Positions 14,774-20,803 of a DNA stretch of 20,803 bases are shown here, one piece after another (position 1 is the stretch's first letter; the number at the start of each line of letters is the position of its first letter). The notes beneath the pieces are model-generated. The model saw only the letters and a program-made list of their open reading frames with translations, did no database searches and had not been told where the DNA came from. This DNA is from Methylococcaceae bacterium. Its GTDB lineage: Bacteria; Pseudomonadota; Gammaproteobacteria; Methylococcales; Methylomonadaceae. Both the position numbers and the translations under genes were made by a program. The stretch spans positions 1 to 20,803 of the forward strand of contig JAKIUK010000068.1 of NCBI GenBank assembly GCA_021647585.1, in the 5' to 3' direction.

Positions 14774-16636
14774 ATGAATCAATTATCCAACAAAGCAATC
14801 TGGAGTTTAGCGTTGTACTTTTTGATGGCCAATGCAAATGCAGTTACTAATTATAATCAGCGTGTTATAAAAGTTTCATATGATTTTGATGCAAATGGTG
14901 TGACTGATGCAACAGATGTTTTCCATTATAACTTTGATGGTAGTTTAGCTGACTTTTCATATGTTTATACTGGGGATAGTATCGTTGATAAATTAAATAC
15001 TCGTGATAAAAATTTTAACAACGAAACGAATACTTTTAGTTATAATTCGGAAGGCCTGGTGAATAGATTCGTAGTCGACAGGGGTAGCGAGATTGTCGAA
15101 TCTAATGCTATTTTTTTAAATAGTCAAATAAGCCGGATCGACATGGAGGTACGGGATGATATGGGTAATGTATCAGTTCATCAGCATTGGCTTTTTGACT
15201 ACATTAACAATGATCTTAATCAAGTACAAAACATTGATACCTTAACGGGTAATTTAGTCAGTATTTTAGATTTTTTTTATGACAGTAATGGCTTACCTTT
15301 TACAATGGATATGAGTTTTCAGTCTTCAGAGCTAATCTTTGCCAATACTTTCACATGGAGTTCAGATTTTCAAATTGGCGCTATTAGTACTGTAATTGCA
15401 GCAATAGGAACTGGCAATGTCGATTTATTTTATGATGCACAGAATAGACTGAGTAATGAATTGTGGTCTTTTACTGGTTTTGTTGGTTCACCTTATGCAA
15501 AACTTCAGAATACAAATTATCGAAAAAGTTATTTCTATAATGTAGACAATTTGAAAGTCCGAGAAGAATATGACTTAGATGATAATGGCAATATTGATGC
15601 TATTTTGACTTACGAGTGGGAACAAGCCCCCTGTTTACCCTCTTTTTACTGGGCACCAAATGGTATGCCGAACTTTATTACAACATCTGATTTTAGCTAT
15701 GTTGCTGGAACGGGTGCTTTTCAGTTCGAATTTTGTGGGGGAACTGCAAACAATGTTCCCATATCTTTAAGTAATACAACTGATTTTAATGGTGATGGAA
15801 AAGCCGATATTTTAATCCAAAAAACCAATGGGTTCCTCGCCATGTATGAAATGGATGGCGCAATTCGAAACCTCAGTGCAGTAGGTGGGCTGTCCAATAT
15901 TTGGACGGTTGATGGTATTGGGGATTTTGGTGGTGATGGAAAAGCCGATATTTTGATTCGAAAAGACAATGGGTTTCTTGCCATGTATCAGATGGATGGC
16001 CCAATGCGGAGTCTAAGTGCTGTGGGAGGACTACCTCTTGACTGGACAGTCGAAGGAGTTGGTGATTTTAGCGGTGATGGAAAGGCCGATATTTTGATTC
16101 GAAAAGACAATGGGTTTCTCGCCATGTATCAAATGGATGGGCCGACGCGGAGTCTAAGTATAGTGGGCGGGCTAACTCTTAACTGGACAGTCGAAGGCAT
16201 TGGTGATTTTGGTGGCGATGGAAAAGCGGATATATTAATCAGGAATACCAGTGGGTTTCTCGCCATGTATCAAATGGATGGGCCAATTCGTACTCTAAGT
16301 GCAGTAGGCGGACTTCCCAACGAGTGGACAGTCGAAGGTATTGGTGATTTTAATGGCGATGGAAAAGCGGATATTTTGATTCGAAAAGCTAATGGTATTC
16401 TCGCGATGTATCAGATGAATGGGGCCATTCGAACATTGAATGCGATAGGAGGCCTTCCCCTGACTTGGGCTATTGAGCAAGTGGGGGATTTCAGTGGTGA
16501 TGGAAAAGCAGATATTTTGATCCGGAATTCTAATGGTTTTCTCGCCATGTACCAGATGGATGGAGCGATCAGGACATTGTTCCCGATAGGTGGTTTACCA
16601 ACAGCCTGGAATATTCAACCCCCTCGCCAGCCCTAG
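14774..16636 (+). CDS. Secreted protein with YD/RHS-like N-terminal domain and six FG-GAP repeats
   Basis: A 620-residue predicted exported protein. A signal peptide (MNQLSNKAIWSLALYFLMANANA, cleavage about residue 23) is followed by a domain of about 310 residues with irregular Y-[DN]-x-x-G/N motifs (HYNFDGSLADF, SYNSEGLVNRF, FYDSNGLPF, FYDAQNRLSNE, FYNVDNLKVRE) that resemble YD/RHS wrapping repeats, and with acidic loops DFDANGVTD and DLDDNGNID that could bind calcium. Two cysteines (APCLPSF and EFCGG) close this domain. Residues 337-620 are six 47-residue FG-GAP/VCBS-like repeats almost the same as those of the upstream giant protein; the C-terminus is AWNIQPPRQP. AAAGGA precedes ATG 14774 at good spacing. 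No membrane anchor was found. The N-terminal domain was not assigned to a named family. It is probably a surface or secreted binding protein of the same set as its neighbours. Confidence 0.8.
   Translation: MNQLSNKAIWSLALYFLMANANAVTNYNQRVIKVSYDFDANGVTDATDVFHYNFDGSLADFSYVYTGDSIVDKLNTRDKNFNNETNTFSYNSEGLVNRFVVDRGSEIVESNAIFLNSQISRIDMEVRDDMGNVSVHQHWLFDYINNDLNQVQNIDTLTGNLVSILDFFYDSNGLPFTMDMSFQSSELIFANTFTWSSDFQIGAISTVIAAIGTGNVDLFYDAQNRLSNELWSFTGFVGSPYAKLQNTNYRKSYFYNVDNLKVREEYDLDDNGNIDAILTYEWEQAPCLPSFYWAPNGMPNFITTSDFSYVAGTGAFQFEFCGGTANNVPISLSNTTDFNGDGKADILIQKTNGFLAMYEMDGAIRNLSAVGGLSNIWTVDGIGDFGGDGKADILIRKDNGFLAMYQMDGPMRSLSAVGGLPLDWTVEGVGDFSGDGKADILIRKDNGFLAMYQMDGPTRSLSIVGGLTLNWTVEGIGDFGGDGKADILIRNTSGFLAMYQMDGPIRTLSAVGGLPNEWTVEGIGDFNGDGKADILIRKANGILAMYQMNGAIRTLNAIGGLPLTWAIEQVGDFSGDGKADILIRNSNGFLAMYQMDGAIRTLFPIGGLPTAWNIQPPRQP
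15782..16633 (+). repeat. FG-GAP cassette 2: six 141-bp repeats
   Basis: Repeat 1 (MYEMDGAIRNLSAVGGLSN) matches repeat 1 of cassette 1, while repeats 2 and 3 match repeats 3 and 4 there, so an internal repeat has been lost and another gained while the total stays six. The last repeat (IRNSNGFLAMYQM, WNIQP) matches the last repeat of cassette 3. It lies in inverted orientation to cassette 3, 660 bases away. Confidence 0.9.
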
Positions 16637-16753
16637 TTGTCAGCACAATGACACTGCACGGCTACAGTACGTGTTACTTTAAAATAGAAGTGGTGGTGGA
16701 AAAACGGTCATGTTGTAATACACCTCACAGCATGGCCAGTTATTCTTTGATTG

Positions 16754-16918
16754 AACCTAGAAAGATCAGTTGGGCATGGAATTATAGTGCAAGATATTGG
16801 TTTCACGTGCTTTTAAAAATTCACAGTTTCACCCACTCGGTTAAGCGGGTATTTTTTGAAGTGTTGTGGAATCAAGAGCTTGTGCTATAAACCATGAGCC
16901 GACTGATTTTTCTAGGTT
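16754..16918. mobile_element. MITE-like element, copy B (AACCTAG family)
   Basis: Left end AACCTAGAAAGATCAGTT (16754-16771) and right end GACTGATTTTTCTAGGTT (16901-16918) are inverted repeats with two mismatches, 165 bases overall. An 80-codon frame crossing it (16648-16890) is not credible. It lies between the convergent genes carrying cassettes 2 and 3. Confidence 0.7.
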
Positions 16919-17290
16919 AAATGGAGGGCAACAATATTACCCTCCTAGAAATTCCTGAGAATTTATTTCGTAAAATGTATTGTACGTTGGTTAAGCAAAT
17001 ATAAATTCGACATTATCTCTTTAAAATAGTAGTTATAACTATTTGATTGATTTACTCTCTAAGGTCCTTAAAAAATCTCTGTTTTGGTTAAGTTCAGAGC
17101 ATTTTTATGACTAACTATTCTTAAAGACTAGCGGCGTTTTTCAAGATAGTAATCCACCTGCTACTTATATGGCTCTGCATAAGAGACCATGTATTCACCT
17201 ATGTAACTTTAGGAAAAATCTATCTCTCAACTATTAAGTAAATGAATAAGGCCACTGCTACGGTGGTGTAACACGATACTACTCTATCAG
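16919..17290. other. Convergent intergenic region; one hairpin
   Basis: This is the space between two convergent genes after MITE copy B. GGAGGG (16923-16928) pairs with CCCTCC (16940-16945) around an 11-base loop; without a T-run it is only a possible bidirectional terminator. CCAC/GTGG pairing near 17251-17265 is weaker. No gene is seen. Confidence 0.45.
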
Positions 17291-19084
17291 CTATGGCTGC
17301 TCAACGGGTTGAATATTCCAGTCAACTGGTAAACCACCTACTGCATTCAATGTCCGAATGGCCCCATTCATCTGATACATGGCGAGAAAACCATTAGAAT
17401 TTCGGATCAAAATATCAGCTTTTCCATCACCGCCAAAATCACCAACTTGCTCAATACTCCAATCAAGGGGAAGACCTCCTATTGAGAGCAATATTCTGTT
17501 GGCTCCATCCATCTGATACATGGCCAGAAATCCACTAGAATTCCGGATCAAAATATCGGCTTTTCCATCGCCGTTAAAATCTCCAGTCTTCTCAACATTC
17601 CAGTCAAGAGGAAGGCCACCTATAGCAAGTACTATTCTGCTGGCACCATCCATCTGATACATGGCGAGAAAACCATTGGCTTTTCGAATCAAGACATCAG
17701 CTTTTCCATCACCATTAAAATCTCCAGTCTTCTCAACATTCCAATCAAGTGGAAGGCCGCCTATTGATAGCAATGTACGTATGCCACCATTCATCTGATA
17801 CATGGCGAGAAATCCATTAGTCTTCCTGATCAAGATGTCACTCTTTCCATCGCCACCAAAGTCACCAATACCTTCAACTGTCCAGTCACTGGAGAGTCCA
17901 CCTACTGCTCTCAGCTTTCGTGTTGCTCCATTCATTTCATACATGGCAAGAAATCCATTAGTCTTCCTGATCAAGATATCGGCTTTTCCATCACCACCAA
18001 AGTCACCAATACCTTCGACTGCCCAGTCATTAGATAACCCTCCCACGGCACTCAGACTTCGAGTCGCGCCGTCCATCTGATACATAGCAAGAAAGCCACT
18101 GGTATTACGAATTAAAAAATCTGCTTTTCCATCGCCTCCAAAATCAGTATTTGTTTGTGAAAAGTTTAAAGCATCAGAAATATTTAATTGCCCATAATCA
18201 TTGTTCCCCCAACAAACTAGACCTGTATCATCTATGGCGCAAGTGTGTGCTCCACCTGTCGTCACTTGAATTGGGTTTATGAGAACTGGCACACTCATCT
18301 GCGCACCTCCATTATCACCCCAGCAAACTACACCGGTGTCATCTATAGCACATGTGTGAGTTACGCCCGCCATTACTTGTCTAGGATTAATAAGCGCGGG
18401 GGGATTCGCAGCAGCATCCTCTGTGTTTCCCCAACATACAACGCCTGTATCATCTATAGCACAAGTGTAAAAGTGACCTGCTGTTACCTGGGTAGGGTTG
18501 GTGAGCACTGGAACCCGTGTTTCTCCATAAAGGTCGGCTCCCCAGCAAACCACACCAGTATCGTCTATAGCACAAGTGTGAATTCCTCCTGCTGTCACTT
18601 GGGTCGGATTGATGAGCGTTGGCACGCTCGATTGCCCTAATTCATTACTCCCCCAACAAACCACACCTGTGTCATCAATGGCGCACGTATGACTATCACT
18701 TGTCGTTACCAGGGAGGGGTTAGAAAGAAATGGCACACCGTTCTTTGATCCATCATTGATACCATTCCCCCAACAAACCACGCCAGTGTCATCAATAGCG
18801 CACGAGTAAAAAACACCTACTGCTACTTGGGTAGGGGCGATAAGCGGAGGAACACTTGTTTCTCCAAAAGTATTAGGCCCTCCCCAGCAAACTACGCCTG
18901 AGTTCCCTACCGCACAGGTATGAAGTAAACCTGCCGCTACTTGGTTGTTAGGTCCAGTATTCGCTTGGGCTACCTTGTCCTGAAAAAAAATAATTGTGCA
19001 AAAGACAATTAATATTAATGAGTTATATAGTTCTGATTTGAAAGCCTGGGACATAATACAAAATTCCGATAATATTTTAAGCAT
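17291..19084 (-). CDS. Secreted RCC1-repeat protein with six C-terminal FG-GAP repeats
   Basis: A 597-residue predicted exported protein (start ATG 19084). An in-frame TTG at 19135 would add 17 residues and is less likely; ATG 19054 is an alternative and gives a compact signal peptide MSQAFKSELYNSLILIVF...VAQA. The mature part starts with seven RCC1/BLIP-II-type repeats of about 37 residues, each with HTCAIDDTGVVCWG or a close variant; the paired cysteines eight residues apart could form a disulfide in each blade, fitting an extracytoplasmic location. A short linker (SQTNT) leads to six 47-residue FG-GAP/VCBS-like repeats (residues 314-597), ending DWNIQPVEQP. It is thus two propeller-like modules in tandem. 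The gene is convergent to the YD/RHS-like gene and lies between MITE copies B and C, which could reflect movement. The ligand and means of surface attachment are unknown. Confidence 0.82.
   Translation of the reverse strand: MLKILSEFCIMSQAFKSELYNSLILIVFCTIIFFQDKVAQANTGPNNQVAAGLLHTCAVGNSGVVCWGGPNTFGETSVPPLIAPTQVAVGVFYSCAIDDTGVVCWGNGINDGSKNGVPFLSNPSLVTTSDSHTCAIDDTGVVCWGSNELGQSSVPTLINPTQVTAGGIHTCAIDDTGVVCWGADLYGETRVPVLTNPTQVTAGHFYTCAIDDTGVVCWGNTEDAAANPPALINPRQVMAGVTHTCAIDDTGVVCWGDNGGAQMSVPVLINPIQVTTGGAHTCAIDDTGLVCWGNNDYGQLNISDALNFSQTNTDFGGDGKADFLIRNTSGFLAMYQMDGATRSLSAVGGLSNDWAVEGIGDFGGDGKADILIRKTNGFLAMYEMNGATRKLRAVGGLSSDWTVEGIGDFGGDGKSDILIRKTNGFLAMYQMNGGIRTLLSIGGLPLDWNVEKTGDFNGDGKADVLIRKANGFLAMYQMDGASRIVLAIGGLPLDWNVEKTGDFNGDGKADILIRNSSGFLAMYQMDGANRILLSIGGLPLDWSIEQVGDFGGDGKADILIRNSNGFLAMYQMNGAIRTLNAVGGLPVDWNIQPVEQP
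17294..18145 (-). repeat. FG-GAP cassette 3: six 141-bp repeats
   Basis: Six 47-codon repeats homologous to the cassettes at 13636-14478 and 15782-16633 but on the opposite strand. Repeats 3 and 4 both carry GGLPLDWNVEKTGDFNGDGK, showing a recent internal duplication. The last repeat resembles the last repeat of cassette 2. Confidence 0.9.
18163..18952 (-). repeat. Seven RCC1-type repeats, ~111-bp period
   Basis: Seven units with the core QVTAG-HTCAIDDTGVVCWG followed by a variable loop and VPxLxNP. The core is nearly invariant while the loop after CWG (for example NGINDGSKNG, ADLYGETR, NTEDAAANP) varies in length and sequence, as expected for a propeller with variable loops on one face. Confidence 0.85.
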
Positions 19085-19949
19085 CTTCTCTCTGAAAACG
19101 CTTACAATAATTACCTGGTTACCCACAAGCTTCAACTGTTTTGGCAGCTGCGTTATAAGTCATTGAAAAATTCCTATTTAGCAATGGACTGTATAGATTC
19201 TTATAGATTACCAGAAAAATTTCTGACCTTATAATTAGGACAACTTAGTAAGATGATGGTCATTTTGGAACATCTCTCCATCAAAATCAATCAGCAATGA
19301 ACATGCCATGCTATTGATAAATAGATGTATACGTTGATCTTTAGAGTGATTTGTGCTTTATACTTTTTTTGATTTATTAAGGTCATTACCACCATAAACT
19401 CGTTCTTGGTAGCGTCACTACTCACTCCTTAAAATAACCTTATGACAACTAGCCATTACAAAAACTTAAAAAATGCTTAACAAATAATTGAATTGACAAT
19501 TTAGAAATCGAGATAACCATAAAATCATCTCGTTTAACTCTCAATAATGATGGCATAATTTACAAAGAAACACTCAAATAGTTAATATTAACCTAGAAAA
19601 ATCGATTGGACATGGAATTAGGGGAAATCTGGACAAGGCAAAAAGATGCTCCTACATTTAATACATCCATGTTTTTAAAAGACAAATAATCACTCGTAGA
19701 TAAAGCTTCCGCAACCTGCTTATGCCATCTTCGTGACTTATATTTTACAATTCCTCTTAATTAGTGCCTGACCGAAAAAGCATAAACGGGAAGAAAGCAA
19801 AAAAATAACAGCTCACAGTGGGAGCTAGCTTCTTCGCGATTCTTCAATCTTTAATACAAAATCCCATCGCTCAGCCAATTGGGTGTAAAAAACCATCTTT
19901 TGGGCATAACTATCCTGTCAGGGCGCTTCTTATGAAGTTGAATCCTTGC
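19085..19949. other. Noncoding stretch between the RCC1 gene and the broken transposase
   Basis: No supported gene in 865 bases. It holds MITE copy C (19590-19730, one end only). The right-hand 180 bases probably belong to the non-coding end of the ISNCY-type element whose gene stops at 19950; an element boundary near 19763 (GTGCCTGACCGAAAAAGC) is a guess. The 400 bases upstream of the RCC1 gene are AT-rich and should contain its promoter, but no clear box was found. Confidence 0.45.
19590..19730. mobile_element. MITE-like element, copy C (truncated)
   Basis: It begins AACCTAGAAAAATCGATT and aligns with copy A (5181-5326) over about 140 bases, including GACAAATA-TCACTCGTAGA and TAAAGCTTCCGCA-CCTGCTTA. 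No matching right end follows before the transposase remnant, so the element was cut short, possibly by insertion of the ISNCY-type element. Confidence 0.65.
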
Positions 19950-20803
19950 TTAAGCCGCCTGTTTTTGTTTTTCGAGCAATTTTCTTTCCCTGTCCCGTAC
20001 AATGCTGCCAATCCTTTGAATATTTCTTGATAGCACGGCTAAAGCTGCGTAGCGTTCAAATCCGTCTATTCCATGATCTTGACATTTGTTCAAACCATGT
20101 ACTTGTAATGCATTAATGGCGGATTCAACAGCCGAGTGTTTCTTCTTTACATGTACAAATTCTTCGTCATATTCACGCACTTTATCTGCACTGGATAATT
20201 TTCCTTTCTTCGGTAATACGACTTGCTCCAGTTTTTCTTTCAGTTGACGTTGGTTTTCAACACTATGAAAACCTTTGTCAAAACTGCAAGCATTAAAACT
20301 TGGAAAGTTTAGCTGGGTAGCGTTGACCATTTCCAGGGTTATTTTGTCATCCGTTTCTTTTTGCATGACACGATGATGTAATATGAATCCATGAGTGTCT
20401 TCCATAATACACATCCGTATTCCCAGTTCTACAGGCACACCCGCTTTGCCTTTACTGATCCATTCAGTATGCGGCTGAAAAAGGGAAAAGACCTTTTCAG
20501 CATGCGGTATCTATTCTCCCTCGATCACACGACGCTTGATCTGATCAATCTGGCGATCAGCATGTTGGCTGAAAATAGAAAGGTCAGACAATAGAACCTC
20601 TGAGATCTTATACGTGTTTTTTAATAATTCTACGCTGCGGCCTACTCGGTTCAAATAAAATTGTGCTAAATCAATGTAGGCTTGATGTGCTTCACAAGTT
20701 TTTGCTTCCTTTGCCCGTTTTTTGCTTTCGTTTTTGGAAGTAGAGTGGCGAAGTTTTTGAATTTTCCGGTACTGTGCTTTAAATCGACCCAGGTTGCACT
20801 GAT
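19950..20803 (-). pseudogene. ISNCY-family transposase, interrupted by an amber codon and cut by the window edge
   Basis: On the minus strand one frame runs from the window edge to the TAA at 19950, with a single in-frame TAG at 20513-20511. Upstream of it the product reads QCNLGRFKAQYRKIQ...QIDQIKRRVIEGE; after it IPHAEKVFSLFQPHTEWISK, GKAGVPVELGIRMCIMEDTH, NACSFDKGFHS, HSAVESAINALQVHGLNK and DHGIDGFERYAALAVLSRN. This matches the C-terminal half of ISNCY-type transposases. The amber codon could have come from CAG by one transition, giving EGEQIPH. The part after the stop (Met 20438, 162 residues) lacks the N-terminal part and is unlikely to be active. The 5' part lies beyond the window. No passenger genes are seen. 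Confidence 0.82.

Noticed and set aside
16648..16890. 80-codon frame after the YD/RHS-like gene
   Set aside because: It overlaps MITE copy B, including its terminal repeat, and has no ribosome binding site or domain signal.
13636..18145. Regular 141-bp repeats as a CRISPR or satellite array
   Set aside because: They keep an open frame, encode FG-GAP/VCBS-like repeats and lack the unique spacers of a CRISPR array.
9127..19084. PEP-CTERM, LPXTG or autotransporter sorting of the three large proteins
   Set aside because: Their C-termini show none of these signals; there is no hydrophobic helix with a basic tail and no terminal beta-barrel.
20391..20594. 67-codon + strand frame at the right edge
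   Set aside because: It lies antisense within the transposase pseudogene and has no features of a gene.

Overview
The window reads as AT-rich chromosomal DNA of a gammaproteobacterium. YcgL is a largely gammaproteobacterial family, and the Dcd and ISNCY-type transposase sequences fit that group. A methanethiol-oxidase operon plus many short palindromic insertion-type repeats would suit a methylotroph or methanotroph (for example Methylococcales), but the exact taxon is an inference. No tRNA, rRNA or CRISPR array was seen.

Left part (334-4810, all minus strand): a C1-sulfur operon transcribed in the order TetR regulator, DUF4242 small protein, periplasmic methanethiol oxidase MtoX (SBP56 family), and a secreted SCO1/SenC-di-heme peroxidase (MauG/CCP-like) fusion. 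MtoX would convert methanethiol to formaldehyde, hydrogen sulfide and hydrogen peroxide. The fusion protein carries the two maturation/accessory functions found as separate genes beside mtoX elsewhere. Two copies of the same 13-bp site, one in each of the two predicted promoters (tetR and the DUF4242-mtoX operon), point to autoregulation and operon control by the TetR protein.

Middle part (4811-9126): housekeeping genes dcd (dCTP deaminase), ycgL and an orphan six-helix PuuD-type membrane domain protein, separated by long noncoding stretches rich in MITE-like and hairpin elements. A 1.1-kb noncoding stretch at 7980-9126 holds a cluster of strong hairpins.

Right part (9127-19084): three large predicted secreted proteins, two on + and one on -. 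Each ends in exactly six copies of the same 47-residue FG-GAP/VCBS-like repeat and a similar W-x-[IV]-Q-rich tail, but each has a different N-terminal module: a 4-kb array of eleven alternating DUF11-type domains plus calcium-binding TSP3-like repeats; a YD/RHS-like domain; or a seven-repeat RCC1-type propeller with paired cysteines. The start region of the first gene is also duplicated as a 14-codon remnant in front of the second. This looks like a locus that diversifies by recombining a constant C-terminal cassette with variable surface modules. It is the most unusual content of the window.

The right edge carries a broken ISNCY-family transposase (in-frame amber codon, 5' end beyond the window). 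Three MITE-like elements sharing an AACCTAGAAAAATCAGTT end lie at 5181, 16754 and 19590; the last two bracket the third surface-protein gene.
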